DNA of 36,537 nt, from NCBI GenBank assembly GCA_031256795.1, contig JAIRPW010000009.1:1-36537 (forward strand). The letters run 5' to 3'. Positions 25,464 to 35,128 of the stretch are shown here, one piece after another; within the stretch, counting starts at the first letter, position 1; each line of letters opens with the position of its first letter. The position numbers and the translations under genes were made by a program. The stretch comes from Zoogloeaceae bacterium (GTDB lineage: Bacteria; Pseudomonadota; Gammaproteobacteria; Burkholderiales; Rhodocyclaceae). The notes under the pieces are model-generated. The model worked only from the letters and a program-made list of their open reading frames with translations, was not told the origin of the DNA and ran no database searches.

Positions 25464-26539
25464 TGGGGGAGATCGCTTTCCAATTTCTGACGCCCTGGGC
25501 GGACGGATGGTTCGGCGCGCTCTGGCCGACGGTGTGGCTGACCTTATGGACGCTTGCCAAAATTGTGGCGATCGTATTGCCGCTCATGCTGGGAGTGGCC
25601 TATCTGACGTATGCCGAACGCAAGGTGATCGGCTATATGCAGGTGCGTTTGGGGCCGAACCGCGTGGGGCCGCAGGGGTTGCTGCAACCTATCGCGGACG
25701 CGCTGAAACTGCTGTTCAAGGAAGTCGTGGTTCCCTCCGGCGCGAATCGGCGGCTTTTCATTCTTGCGCCGATGCTTTCTCTTGCGCCCGCGCTGGCGGT
25801 TTGGGCGGTCGTGCCTTTTTCTGACGCCATGATCCTTGCGGATGTCGACGCGGGACTTCTGTATCTGCTGGCGATTGGCTCCCTGGGGGTTTATGGCGTG
25901 GTGCTGGCAGGCTGGGCGTCGAACTCCAAATATGCCTTTCTGGGCGCAATGCGCGCTTCAGCGCAGATCGTTTCCTATGAGATCGCCATGGGTTTTGCGC
26001 TGGTGGCGGTAGTCATGGTCTCCGGGAGTCTGAAGCTCTCGGCGATCGTTGCTTCCCAGCAAACGGGCATGGGCGCGGCGCTGGGAATGAATTTTCTCTC
26101 CTGGCACTGGCTGCCGCTTTTTCCGCTTTTCCTGGTCTATTTTATTTCCGGCGTGGCGGAAACAAACCGCGCGCCCTTTGACGTGGCGGAAGGCGAATCG
26201 GAAATTGTGGCGGGTTTTCATGTCGACTATTCGGGCATGGCTTTCGCGCTCTTTTTCCTTGCGGAATACGCGGAAATGATCCTGATTGCCGTTCTGACGA
26301 GCCTTCTTTTTCTGGGCGGCTGGTCGTCGCCTTTGGGGATGTTTCCGGACGGCGTTTTCTGGCTTTTGGCGAAAAGCTGTCTGATGTTATTTTTCTTTCT
26401 CTGGTTTCGCGCGACTTTCCCGCGCTATCGTTACGACCAAATCATGCGTTTGGGCTGGAAAGTGTTTATTCCTCTGACAGTATTCTGGCTTTTTGTGGTG
26501 GCCATATGGATGCTGACGCCGTGGAATCTTTGGAAATAA
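25463..26539 (+). CDS. nuoH: NADH-quinone oxidoreductase subunit H
   Basis: 358 residues; ATG shares a base with the nuoG stop. About eight membrane spans. Signature loops: [38 protein letters not shown] and [26 protein letters not shown], both at the quinone channel entrance. It joins the peripheral arm to the membrane arm. Confidence 0.98.
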   Translation: MGEIAFQFLTPWADGWFGALWPTVWLTLWTLAKIVAIVLPLMLGVAYLTYAERKVIGYMQVRLGPNRVGPQGLLQPIADALKLLFKEVVVPSGANRRLFILAPMLSLAPALAVWAVVPFSDAMILADVDAGLLYLLAIGSLGVYGVVLAGWASNSKYAFLGAMRASAQIVSYEIAMGFALVAVVMVSGSLKLSAIVASQQTGMGAALGMNFLSWHWLPLFPLFLVYFISGVAETNRAPFDVAEGESEIVAGFHVDYSGMAFALFFLAEYAEMILIAVLTSLLFLGGWSSPLGMFPDGVFWLLAKSCLMLFFFLWFRATFPRYRYDQIMRLGWKVFIPLTVFWLFVVAIWMLTPWNLWK

Positions 26540-26549
26540 AGAGGACGGG

Positions 26550-27038
26550 ATGAGGAAACTGGCGCGGTTTTTAAAAAGTTTCGCTTTGCTGGAACTCCTG
26601 CGCGGTCTGGCGGTGACGGGGCGCTATTTTTTCGCCCGCAAAATCACGGTGCGCTATCCAGAGGAAAAAACGCCGCAAAGCCCCCGCTTTCGCGGTCTGC
26701 ACGCCCTGCGCCGCTACCCGAACGGGGAAGAGCGTTGCGTGGGCTGCAAATTGTGCGAGGCCGTTTGTCCGGCGATGGCGATTCAGATTGACGTCGCGGA
26801 GGGAAAGGACGGCGCGCGGCGCACGACGCGCCATGACCTTGATCTTACCAAGTGCATTTTTTGCGGGTTCTGCGAAGAGGCTTGTCCGGTTGAGGCGATC
26901 GTGGAGACGCGCGCGTATGAATATCACGGCGAGACGCGCGGCGACTTGTATTACACAAAAGAAATGCTGCTGGCCCATGGGGATCGTCACGAAGCGCAGA
27001 TCGCGGCGGATCGCGCGGGAGAGCGTGGGGGAACATGA
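26550..27038 (+). CDS. nuoI: NADH-quinone oxidoreductase subunit I
   Basis: 162 residues; GAGGACGGG precedes the ATG. Two classic 4Fe-4S ferredoxin motifs, [12 protein letters not shown] and [12 protein letters not shown], carry clusters N6a and N6b. It passes electrons to NuoB. The end overlaps nuoJ by four bases. Confidence 0.98.
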   Translation: MRKLARFLKSFALLELLRGLAVTGRYFFARKITVRYPEEKTPQSPRFRGLHALRRYPNGEERCVGCKLCEAVCPAMAIQIDVAEGKDGARRTTRHDLDLTKCIFCGFCEEACPVEAIVETRAYEYHGETRGDLYYTKEMLLAHGDRHEAQIAADRAGERGGT

Positions 27039-27655
27039 TGCATGGAATGACGCTGCTTTTTTATGGCTTTTCCGCAATTCTGCTTTACGCCGCGTGTCGT
27101 GTCGTCTCCGCGAGAAATCCGGTACATGCGGTGCTGCATCTTATTCTGGCGTTCTTTACCGCCGCGTGTCTGTGGATGCTGCTGGAAGCGGAGTTTCTGG
27201 CGCTGGCGCTGATCATGGTTTATATCGGCGCGGTGATGGTGCTTTTCTTGTTCGTCGTCATGATGCTGGATATTGATCTTGCGCGGTTGCGCCAGTCATT
27301 TTGGCGGTATTTTCCGCTGGGCGCGGGCGTGGGGATTCTGGTCGCGCTGGAAATGGGGCTGACGCTGGGCAGCCGCTTTTTCCGGGAGCAGTCTCTGGCG
27401 GCCCTGCCTTCGCGGGCGGCGGAAGCGTCCAATACCCGCGAACTGGGCGCGCTTTTGGTGACGGACTATGCGTATCCCTTTGAATTGGCGGCGCTGGTGC
27501 TGCTGGCAGCCATTGTTGGCGCGGTGGCGCTGACGTACCGCAAGTCCTTTTTGCGCCGATCCCCGGATCCGGAACGGCAAGTCCGCGTTTCTGCGGCGGA
27601 TCGGCTGCGTCTCGTCTCTATGCCCGCGGAAAAAGAGGAGGACGGCGTATGCTGA
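27035..27655 (+). CDS. nuoJ: NADH-quinone oxidoreductase subunit J
   Basis: 206 residues, five membrane spans. Conserved [23 protein letters not shown] and [23 protein letters not shown] (the third helix with the pi-bulge) are present. A second ATG three bases on (27038) is an equal start candidate. Membrane-arm subunit beside NuoK and NuoH. Confidence 0.96.
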   Translation: MMHGMTLLFYGFSAILLYAACRVVSARNPVHAVLHLILAFFTAACLWMLLEAEFLALALIMVYIGAVMVLFLFVVMMLDIDLARLRQSFWRYFPLGAGVGILVALEMGLTLGSRFFREQSLAALPSRAAEASNTRELGALLVTDYAYPFELAALVLLAAIVGAVALTYRKSFLRRSPDPERQVRVSAADRLRLVSMPAEKEEDGVC

Positions 27656-27954
27656 CCCTGGCGCATTTTTTGATTCTGGGCGCGTTGCTTTTCGCCGTTG
27701 CGGTGGCCGGGATTTTTCTTAACCGGAAAAATTTGATTGTGCTTTTGATGTCCATTGAACTGATGCTGCTCGCGGTCAATATGAATTTCGTCGCTTTTTC
27801 CCGGTTCTTGGGGGATTCGCATGGGCAGGCGTTCGTTTTTTTCGTGCTGGCGGTTGCGGCGGCGGAAGCGGCGGTGGGGTTGGCCATTCTGATTTTGCTG
27901 TTCCGTAATTTACGTTCCATCCATGTGGATGATCTTTCCGCGCTGAAGGGGTAA
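27649..27954 (+). CDS. nuoK: NADH-quinone oxidoreductase subunit K
   Basis: 101 residues, three membrane spans, overlapping nuoJ by seven bases. The two buried proton-path glutamates are visible in [17 protein letters not shown] and [21 protein letters not shown] lies upstream. Confidence 0.98.
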   Translation: MLTLAHFLILGALLFAVAVAGIFLNRKNLIVLLMSIELMLLAVNMNFVAFSRFLGDSHGQAFVFFVLAVAAAEAAVGLAILILLFRNLRSIHVDDLSALKG

Positions 27955-27958
27955 GGCA

Positions 27959-29986
27959 ATGGAACTGAAAACGCTGGCCTTGCTCATTGCGCTCTCGCCG
28001 CTTTTTGGCGCGCTTGTCGCGGGAGTGTTCTGCCGGAGTCTTCCGCGCGGCGTGGCGGCGGGCGCGGCCATTTTTGGCGTTTCTATCGCCTTTTTTGGCT
28101 CCGTGCTTGTGCTTTTGGATGTTCTGGCGGGGAATACTTTCAACGGGGAAGCGTATCAATGGCTTTCCAGCGCGGAGTACCGCTTTTCCATTGGTTTTCT
28201 GATTGATCCGCTGACGTCGCTCATGATGCTGGTGGTGACGTTCGTCTCCCTGATGGTGCATATCTATACCCTGGGCTATATGCGTGACGATCCGGGCTTT
28301 AACCGTTTTTTTGCCTATATTTCGCTTTTTACCTTTGCCATGCTGATGCTGGTGATGAGCAATAATTTTTTGCAGCTCTTTTTTGCCTGGGAAGCGGTGG
28401 GCCTGGTTTCTTATTTGTTGATTGGCTTTTGGTATACGCGCCCGACGGCCATTGCCGCCAATCTGAAAGCGTTTTTGGTCAATCGCGTGGGCGACTTGGG
28501 CTTTTTGCTGGGAATCGCGCTGGTGCTTGCGCATTGCGGTTCGCTGGATTACGCCGCCGTCTTTGCGCGCGCTCCGGGTTTGTCCGGGGTTCTTTTTACG
28601 CCCTGGGCGGGGGCGTCCTGGTCGCTGCCTACGGTGATTTGCGTCTGTCTTTTTATCGGCGCGATGGGAAAATCCGCGCAGATTCCTTTGCATGTCTGGC
28701 TTCCGGACTCCATGGAGGGTCCTACGCCCATTTCCGCCCTGATACACGCCGCGACGATGGTGACGGCGGGCATTTTCATGGTTTCGCGCTTGTCGCCGCT
28801 GTTTGAATTGTCCGAGACGGCGCTGTCCCTGATTTTGGTGATTGGCGCGCTGACGGCGCTCCTTATGGGGCTTCTGGGCATTGTGCAGCACGACATCAAG
28901 CGGGTCGTGGCCTATTCCACGCTCTCGCAGCTGGGCTATATGACGATGGCGCTGGGTGTGTCCGCCTATCCTGTCGCCATTTTTCATCTGACCACGCACG
29001 CTTTCTTCAAGGCGCTGCTTTTTCTCGCTGCCGGGTCAGTCATTATCGCTCTGCGCCACGATCAAGACATGCGGCGTATGGGCGGCTTACGAAAGTACAT
29101 GCCGCTGACCTGGATCGTTTGCCTCATTGGTTTGCTCGCGCTGACCGGCGCGCCGTTTTTTTCCGGCTTTTATTCCAAGGACGCGATTATTGAGGCGATC
29201 GCGCTTTCTTCCATTCCGGGCGCGGGCTTCGCCTATACGGCGGCGCTGGCGGGGGTGTTTGTCACGGCGCTTTATTCCTTCCGGCTTTATTTTCTGGTAT
29301 TTCATGGCCAGGAGCGTTTTGCCGCCGCGCATAAACGCGCGCCCGATTCCGGTCACGGGGAGGCGCACGGGCTTTCCTTCGGAGAAAAGCCGCGGGAGCC
29401 ATCGCGGGCTGTGACCGTACCGCTGGTTTTTCTGGCGATTCCGTCGCTGATTTTGGGCGCGTTGTTTGTAGAGCCTTTACTGGCGGGAGATTTTTTCGCC
29501 CAGACTTTCGCGGATACCGCGCACGGCGAGGTGATGCGCGGCTGGCGTTTGCATTTTCCCGGCGCGCTGGCAATGGGGCTGCACGCGCTTGCGACTCCTG
29601 TATTTTGGCTTGCTTTGCTGGGCGCGGGGACTGCCTGGTTCTGCGTTTTGTTTCGTCCTGAGGTTCCAGCTATGTTGGGACGTCGCTTTTCTGTCGTGCG
29701 GGCGGTTCTGGAAAATCACTATTATTTTGATCGCCTGTATCAGAAAGCGTTTGCCGACGGCGCGCGCGCGCTGGGGCGCGGCTTTTGGCGGGCGGGCGAT
29801 ACGGGGCTTTTGGATGGCGCGCTGATTCATGGCGCGGTAAGGTTTGCGGCGCGCTGCGCCGCATGGGGACGCGCGTTGCAAAGCGGCTATCTCTATCATT
29901 ATGCGTTTGCGATGATTGCCGCGCTCGCGTTTTTTCTGGCTTTTTGGGTTGTGCCCGCCTGGGGCGCGTCCGGTTTCCCGCGTTGA
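27959..29986 (+). CDS. nuoL: NADH-quinone oxidoreductase subunit L
   Basis: 675 residues, about 16 membrane spans, antiporter-like. Conserved WEAVGLVSYLLIGFWY, GKSAQIPLHVWLPDSMEGPTPISALIHAATMV and KALLFLAAGSVI hold the proton-channel Glu and Lys residues. The C-terminal lateral helix and last span (ending WVVPAWGASGF) link the distal pump modules. Normal length. Confidence 0.98.
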   Translation: MELKTLALLIALSPLFGALVAGVFCRSLPRGVAAGAAIFGVSIAFFGSVLVLLDVLAGNTFNGEAYQWLSSAEYRFSIGFLIDPLTSLMMLVVTFVSLMVHIYTLGYMRDDPGFNRFFAYISLFTFAMLMLVMSNNFLQLFFAWEAVGLVSYLLIGFWYTRPTAIAANLKAFLVNRVGDLGFLLGIALVLAHCGSLDYAAVFARAPGLSGVLFTPWAGASWSLPTVICVCLFIGAMGKSAQIPLHVWLPDSMEGPTPISALIHAATMVTAGIFMVSRLSPLFELSETALSLILVIGALTALLMGLLGIVQHDIKRVVAYSTLSQLGYMTMALGVSAYPVAIFHLTTHAFFKALLFLAAGSVIIALRHDQDMRRMGGLRKYMPLTWIVCLIGLLALTGAPFFSGFYSKDAIIEAIALSSIPGAGFAYTAALAGVFVTALYSFRLYFLVFHGQERFAAAHKRAPDSGHGEAHGLSFGEKPREPSRAVTVPLVFLAIPSLILGALFVEPLLAGDFFAQTFADTAHGEVMRGWRLHFPGALAMGLHALATPVFWLALLGAGTAWFCVLFRPEVPAMLGRRFSVVRAVLENHYYFDRLYQKAFADGARALGRGFWRAGDTGLLDGALIHGAVRFAARCAAWGRALQSGYLYHYAFAMIAALAFFLAFWVVPAWGASGFPR

Positions 29987-30001
29987 ATCAGAAAGATTTT
30001 C

Positions 30002-31477
30002 ATGCCGCCCGCCTTTTTGTCTTTTGCTATCTGGATACCTGTCGCGGCAGGGCTTGTTGTTCTGGCGGTTGGTTCCAGACGCGCCGCGCTGTCCAGAATG
30101 CTGGCCCTGTTCGGGGCGCTCGCGGGTTTCCTGGTCGCTTTGCCGCTGTATATCGGTTTTGACGCGACTGCGAGCCGCTTTCAGTTCGGGGAAACTTCCT
30201 CCTGGATCCCGACGCTTGGCGTCCATTACGCGCTGGGCGTAGATGGCTTGTCGCTGTGGTTTGTGTTGCTCAACAGCCTGATCACTGTTTTGGTGATTGT
30301 GGCTGGCTGGCGTTCGGTAGAGAAGCGCGTGTCGCAGTACAACGCGGCTTTTCTGATCATGTCCGGCCTTTTGAACGGTATTTTCTCCGCGCTGGACGGG
30401 GCTTTGTTCTACGTGTTTTTTGAGGCGTCGCTGATCCCCTTGTTTCTCATTATCGGCATTTGGGGTGGTCCCAGACGGGTTTATGCCGCGTTCAAGTTTT
30501 TTCTCTACACCCTTGCGGGGTCCTTGCCGTTTTTGCTGGCGATTATTTATTTGCGTGTTCAGTCCGGGTCTTTTTCCCTGCCGGACTGGCAGAATTTTCC
30601 GCTGGATCATGGGACGCAGCTGTGGCTCTTTTTCGCGTTTTTTGCGGCGTTTGCCGTCAAGATTCCCATGTTTCCGCTGCACACCTGGCTGCCAGACGCG
30701 CATGTGGAGGCGCCAACCGGCGGTTCGGTCGTTCTGGCCGCTATCGCGCTTAAATTGGGCGCTTATGGTTTTTTGCGTTTCTTGCTGCCGATTGTGCCTG
30801 ACGCCGCGCAGGAAATGGCGCCCTTCATGATTGCGCTTTCCCTGATTGCCGTGGTGTATATCGGCCTGATCGCGCTCGTGCAGGAGGATATGAAAAAGCT
30901 GGTGGCATATTCTTCCATTGCGCACATGGGATTTGTGACGATGGGAATTTTTCTGTGCACCGCGTTGTCTTTAGAGGGCGCGCTGCTGCAAATGATTTCG
31001 CATGGGTTTGTTTCCGCCGCGATGTTTTTGTGCATCGGCGTTTTGTATGATCGTCTGCACTCGCGTCAAATTGAGGACTACGGCGGCGTAGCGGATGTGA
31101 TGCCGCGTTTTTCCGCGCTCTTTTTGTTGTTTTCGATGGCGAACGCGGCTCTGCCCGCCACCTCTGGATTTGTGGGCGAGTTCATGGTGATCATGGCGGC
31201 GGCAGGGAAAAATTTCTGGATCGCGTTAGCGGCGGGCAGTACGCTTGTCATCGGCGCGGCCTACACGCTGTGGATGTACAAACGGGTCTGTTTTGGCGCG
31301 GCAGCTTCGGAAAAAGTGCGCGCGCTTTCTGATCTTTCTGCCCGTGAATTCGCGCTCCTGCTCTTTCTCGCGCTCGCGGTGCTGGGAATGGGGGTCTATC
31401 CCTTCCCTGTGACGGAAGCGACGCATACTTCTGTCGCGGAGCTTCTTCGCCATGTGACGACCGGAAAAATTCCATAA
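30002..31477 (+). CDS. nuoM: NADH-quinone oxidoreductase subunit M
   Basis: 491 residues, about 14 membrane spans. Signature FYVFFEASLIPLFLIIGIWGG, KIPMFPLHTWLPDAHVEAPTGGSVVLAAIALKLGAYGFLRF and KLVAYSSIAHMGFVTMG. Antiporter-like pump subunit next to NuoL and NuoN. It begins 15 bases after nuoL. Confidence 0.98.
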   Translation: MPPAFLSFAIWIPVAAGLVVLAVGSRRAALSRMLALFGALAGFLVALPLYIGFDATASRFQFGETSSWIPTLGVHYALGVDGLSLWFVLLNSLITVLVIVAGWRSVEKRVSQYNAAFLIMSGLLNGIFSALDGALFYVFFEASLIPLFLIIGIWGGPRRVYAAFKFFLYTLAGSLPFLLAIIYLRVQSGSFSLPDWQNFPLDHGTQLWLFFAFFAAFAVKIPMFPLHTWLPDAHVEAPTGGSVVLAAIALKLGAYGFLRFLLPIVPDAAQEMAPFMIALSLIAVVYIGLIALVQEDMKKLVAYSSIAHMGFVTMGIFLCTALSLEGALLQMISHGFVSAAMFLCIGVLYDRLHSRQIEDYGGVADVMPRFSALFLLFSMANAALPATSGFVGEFMVIMAAAGKNFWIALAAGSTLVIGAAYTLWMYKRVCFGAAASEKVRALSDLSAREFALLLFLALAVLGMGVYPFPVTEATHTSVAELLRHVTTGKIP

Positions 31478-31490
31478 AAGGCAAAACGGC

Positions 31491-33017
31491 ATGTTCGCTT
31501 CTTTTCTTCTTCCCAATCTTTGGCTTGCCGCCCCGGAAATTTTTCTGACAGTTCTGGCGCTCGCCGTGCTGTTTTTCGGAATTCATAGCGAAAAGACGCC
31601 TGTTTCTCCCGCGCGCCGCGCGCTGCTATTTGCGCTTGCGCAATGCGCGTTGATCGGCTGCGCGTTTTGGATTCTTCTGGAAAGCGACGGGCAGCGTGCG
31701 CTGACTTTCTCAAACATGTTTTTGCACGATCTGCTGGCGGATTTTTTGAAACTGCTTATTTGCGCCACGATGAGCGTGATATTTGTTTATTCGCGCCGCC
31801 ATCTTGCGGAGCGGGATATTCCCCCGGGTGAGTTTTTGTTTCTGGCGTTGCTTTCGACCCTGGGGATGCTGGTGATTGTTTCGGCCAACCATTTTCTGCC
31901 GCTCTATCTGGGTCTGGAAATGCTGTCTCTTTCTTCGTGCGCGTTGATTGCCTTGGACCGCCGGCGCGCGGAAGCTACGGAAGCGGCCATGAAATACTTT
32001 GCGCTGGGTGCGCTGGCCTCCGGTTTCTTGCTCTATGGCCTATCGCTGCTTTATGGCGTTTCCGGGACACTGGAGATTTCCGGCGTGGCGATGGAAATCA
32101 GCGCGAAAGCCTATACGGAAGGTCTGGACAGATTGCCGCTGGTATTTGGCCTGGTTTTCGTGGTGGCGGGTCTGGCGTTCAAATTAGGCGCGGCGCCTTT
32201 TCACATGTGGCTTCCGGATGTGTATCACGGCGCGCCTACGCCCGCGACTCTCATCCTGGCTGCCGCGCCCAAGATCGCCGCTTTCTCCATGACGCTTCGG
32301 CTTTTGCTGGGCGGCTTTTTTCCGCTGGCCGCCGATTGGCAGCAGATGTTGATGGTCTTGGCGGTAATCTCAATGGGGATCGGCAATTTTGTGGCCATCG
32401 CCCAGGAGAATGTCAAGAGGATGCTGGCCTACTCCGCCATCGCGCATATGGGCTTCATGCTTTTGGGGTTGTGCGTCGGCATACCGGAGAACGAGACGCT
32501 GGGCGCGCGTCAGATTGCCGTGAGCGCTTACAGCGCGTCAATGTTTTATGTCCTGACCTATGTATTGAGCACGGTAGGCGCGTTCGGCGTCATGCTTTTG
32601 CTTTCCCGCAAGGGATTTGAGGCGGATCGTCTTTCGGATTACGCGGGGCTGAATCAACGCAGTCCGTGGTTGGCCGCGCTCATGATGATTTTCATGCTTT
32701 CCATGGCGGGCTTGCCTTTCTTTGTGGGGTTTTTCGCCAAATTCGCCGTGCTGGGCACGGTAGTGTATGCGGGGCATTACGGCCTCGCGGGAGCGGCGGT
32801 GGCTTTTTCGCTTTTGGGCGCGTTCTATTATCTTCGCGTCATCAAATACATGTACTTTGACGCCGCGCCTGAAGGCGCGTCTCCCGCAGGGCTTGGCGCG
32901 ACTCCCTGGGGTATGAAAACGCTTTTGACACTCAATGCTTTGGCTGTCGCTTTGCTCGGCATATTTCCTCATGCCTTGCTGGCGGTCTGCCTTACTGTGC
33001 TCGATGTTTCCTTCTGA
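31491..33017 (+). CDS. nuoN: NADH-quinone oxidoreductase subunit N
   Basis: 508 residues, about 14 membrane spans. Conserved YLGLEMLSLSSCALIAL, KLGAAPFHMWLPDVYHGAPTPATLILAAAPKIAA and KRMLAYSAIAHMGFMLLG. Last of the three antiporter-like pump subunits and last nuo gene; the operon has all 14 subunits. Its end overlaps the start of the Nudix gene by 14 bases. Confidence 0.98.
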   Translation: MFASFLLPNLWLAAPEIFLTVLALAVLFFGIHSEKTPVSPARRALLFALAQCALIGCAFWILLESDGQRALTFSNMFLHDLLADFLKLLICATMSVIFVYSRRHLAERDIPPGEFLFLALLSTLGMLVIVSANHFLPLYLGLEMLSLSSCALIALDRRRAEATEAAMKYFALGALASGFLLYGLSLLYGVSGTLEISGVAMEISAKAYTEGLDRLPLVFGLVFVVAGLAFKLGAAPFHMWLPDVYHGAPTPATLILAAAPKIAAFSMTLRLLLGGFFPLAADWQQMLMVLAVISMGIGNFVAIAQENVKRMLAYSAIAHMGFMLLGLCVGIPENETLGARQIAVSAYSASMFYVLTYVLSTVGAFGVMLLLSRKGFEADRLSDYAGLNQRSPWLAALMMIFMLSMAGLPFFVGFFAKFAVLGTVVYAGHYGLAGAAVAFSLLGAFYYLRVIKYMYFDAAPEGASPAGLGATPWGMKTLLTLNALAVALLGIFPHALLAVCLTVLDVSF

Positions 33018-33567
33018 TAACAAGGCGTGTTCGCGGTTGGAAGAAACGCGGCTTTCAGAGGAAACCGTTTATCAGGGGGTGCTGTTACGGGTACGGCGCG
33101 ACCGGGTGCGGCTTCCGGACGGAAGCGAGAGCGCGCGCGAATATATTGAGCATTCCGGCGCGGCAGTCATTCTCGCGTTTCTGGAAAACGGAGACCTGCT
33201 GTTTGAGCGGCAATTTCGTTATCCGTTGCATAGGATTTTCCTGGAATTGCCCGCTGGCAAGGTGGATGCGGGAGAGACCCCGGAAGAGGCCGCGCGGCGT
33301 GAATTGCTGGAAGAAACCGGTTATACGGCGGAAAAATGGCGGTCACTGGGTGTTTTACACCCATGCATCGGCTACTCAAACGAGCGTATTGATGTTTTCG
33401 CGGCGCACGGTTTGCGGCAGGCAGCGGCGCAGAATTTGGATAGGGGGGAGTTCCTGGAGGTTTTTCCGCTGGCGATGCCTACAGTGCAGGAAAAAATTCT
33501 CGCGGGAGAAATTACGGACGGGAAAACCCTTGCGGCGCTTTATTTTGCTACGCTGCGCGCGCTGTAA
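33004..33567 (+). CDS. Nudix hydrolase, ADP-ribose pyrophosphatase type
   Basis: 187 residues from ATG 33004, which lies inside the end of nuoN, so it is read with the nuo operon. A complete Nudix box spans residues 85-107 (GKVDAGETPEEAARRELLEETGY). The flanking pattern (REYIEHSGAAVILAFLENGDLLFERQFRYP before the box, and the region with HPCIGYSNERIDVFAA after) fits the NudF/ADP-ribose pyrophosphatase group, which splits ADP-ribose to AMP and ribose 5-phosphate. Nudix substrate range cannot be fixed from sequence alone. Confidence 0.88.
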   Translation: MFPSDNKACSRLEETRLSEETVYQGVLLRVRRDRVRLPDGSESAREYIEHSGAAVILAFLENGDLLFERQFRYPLHRIFLELPAGKVDAGETPEEAARRELLEETGYTAEKWRSLGVLHPCIGYSNERIDVFAAHGLRQAAAQNLDRGEFLEVFPLAMPTVQEKILAGEITDGKTLAALYFATLRAL

Positions 33568-33568
33568 A

Positions 33569-33589
33569 TAAAACCCGCTTCATCAAGCG
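33569..33589 (-). terminator. Possible terminator of the diguanylate cyclase gene
   Basis: On the leftward strand CGCTT-GATG-AAGCG (33576-33589), which includes the stop codon, is followed by GGGTTTTATTT. The 5-bp stem is short, so the call is weak. Confidence 0.35.
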
Positions 33590-34779
33590 TGTCCAAGCAG
33601 GTCGTCGCCGCTACAAACGATTTGGTTGCGCCCGCTCTGTTTGGCCTGATACATGCGCTGATCGGCGATTTCTACCAAGCGGCGCGAATCGGCGGCGTTA
33701 TCTAGAATTCGTTCGGCTACGCCAATGCTCGCGGTTAATATTTTGCCATCCGGGCGTTGTCCCAGCCCATTTTTACGTATCCGCTCCAGTGCCAGTTCGG
33801 CTTGCTGCGTGTTGGTGTTCGGCATGATGACAACAAACTCTTCACCGCCCCAGCGTATCAGGACGTCTGTCCCGCGCAGAGGTCGGCAAATGGAGTGCGC
33901 GGCGGTTTTTAGCACAATATCCCCAGACTCATGCCCAAACTGATCGTTTACGGATTTAAAGCGGTCAAGGTCAATAAACGCCAGCGTTAGCGGCGTTTTA
34001 TCGCGCAACGAGAGGGAAAATTGCAAAAGCAGCAATTCTTCGCCGCTACGCCGGGTCAGGCTGCCGGTAAGCGGGTCACGAACGGCCTGTTGTACGAGCA
34101 TGATCATAAAGGCAAGCTGACTGGAACCCGCAGTGGTTGAGATGCACGAGAGTAGTAAAAGCAACCACAGTGCGCCAGCGTGATTCAGCATGTAGAACAT
34201 GCTTCCGTTATCCTGAAGCAGGATGAAAACGAATTCTCCTGACAGAATCAATAGAGATAAAAATAGATTTTCCAGGATGCATAACGGGAAAACGGCCAGG
34301 ATGGTCATCAGAATGTAAGGCAGGAAGGAATAGCCTTCCATGAGTGTCGTAAATGCCTGCTCCGGGAAGCGGGCGAGCAGATAATGAGACCCGATGTAGA
34401 ACAAAACCGGGATTAGGAAGAGGAGAAACAAAATCTGCCAGGCATGACGCAAACAGCTGCGCTGTTTGTGAAAAGACGCCAGCGCGAGAAAACTCAAGCT
34501 AATTCCTATGCGTAACAGAGCCATGGAAAACCAGAGCTGATAGGAAAACGTGAAGTAGTCAACAATAATCCAAAGAGGCGTCAGAATGCCGAAAAGCAAG
34601 GCAATGAGGCGTGCGCGCCCCACAATGATGGCGATACGTTTGGAAGTTAGAAAAGACGGATGCCGGAAGGGGTTGAAGAGGTAGATGTACTCGCTACGCT
34701 GTAGTTCCCCGGATAGTGTGTTCAGGGCTCTTTGCCAGTAGTGACTGAGGACAGGGAGGGAATGCGCTTGAGGTGTCAT
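33583..34779 (-). CDS. Membrane-bound diguanylate cyclase (GGDEF)
   Basis: 398 residues from ATG 34779; a TTG 12 codons upstream (34815) is possible, and neither has a clear ribosome site. About six hydrophobic helices (residues ~60-235) form an N-terminal membrane sensor that I cannot assign to a named MASE type. The C-terminal GGDEF domain (about 240-395) is intact: DPLTGSLTRR, IDLDRFKSVNDQFGH with the metal Asp, and active site RWGGEEF. An inhibitory I-site RGTD stands at the standard distance before GGEEF. It should make c-di-GMP from two GTP with product inhibition. It is convergent with the nuo-Nudix operon and divergent from the rrn promoter. Confidence 0.9.
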   Translation of the reverse strand: MTPQAHSLPVLSHYWQRALNTLSGELQRSEYIYLFNPFRHPSFLTSKRIAIIVGRARLIALLFGILTPLWIIVDYFTFSYQLWFSMALLRIGISLSFLALASFHKQRSCLRHAWQILFLLFLIPVLFYIGSHYLLARFPEQAFTTLMEGYSFLPYILMTILAVFPLCILENLFLSLLILSGEFVFILLQDNGSMFYMLNHAGALWLLLLLSCISTTAGSSQLAFMIMLVQQAVRDPLTGSLTRRSGEELLLLQFSLSLRDKTPLTLAFIDLDRFKSVNDQFGHESGDIVLKTAAHSICRPLRGTDVLIRWGGEEFVVIMPNTNTQQAELALERIRKNGLGQRPDGKILTASIGVAERILDNAADSRRLVEIADQRMYQAKQSGRNQIVCSGDDLLGHA

Positions 34780-34852
34780 AAAAATGGCGTGCAGCGAAAC
34801 AGTGCCGAAAACCAAATGGGATAAGCAGAGAGTTTAAAGGTTTCTATGGCTG

Positions 34853-34880
34853 TTGACAGTTTTTTTTTGTGGGGTAGAAT
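34853..34880 (+). promoter_or_regulatory. rrn operon promoter
   Basis: TTGACA (34853-34858), a 16-base spacer containing nine T, and TAGAAT (34875-34880). This near-consensus sigma-70 promoter is placed about 250 bases before the 16S gene, as expected for ribosomal RNA operons. Confidence 0.85.
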
Positions 34881-35128
34881 GTTTGGCTCTTCTGGCGGGG
34901 AGTGGTTGCTGGGGGGAGTTCTTTAACAATGGGCGACCGATAAGAGTGGGTGCTTTGCTGCCTGGTTGGTTGTGGTGTGCTGGGGTTGTTTGCTGGCGTG
35001 CTGTGATTGGCTGGGGTGGAGCATTCATGGAGGAGTGGAGGATTGGGGTAGTGCTTTTGGGTGTTTTTTTTGCCTGGGGGTATTACCTTGATTTGAAGTT
35101 TTGGTCAGTGGATGCGAGTTTTTGGGTT
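34881..35128 (+). other. rRNA leader with boxA-like antitermination site
   Basis: There is no gene in this stretch. GTTCTTTAACAAT at 34918-34930 resembles the boxA element (consensus TGCTCTTTAACA) that loads Nus factors for rRNA antitermination. The rest is very rich in G and T and poor in C. RNase III stems around 16S cannot be completed because the 3' side is off the window. Confidence 0.7.

Noticed and set aside
27776-28999. Leftward open frame of 407 codons opposite nuoK/nuoL
   Set aside because: Antisense to two clear complex I genes, with Gln/Arg/His-rich composition typical of shadow frames.
29477-30925. Leftward open frame of 482 codons opposite nuoL/nuoM
   Set aside because: Same reasoning: shadow composition and no recognisable motif opposite certain genes.
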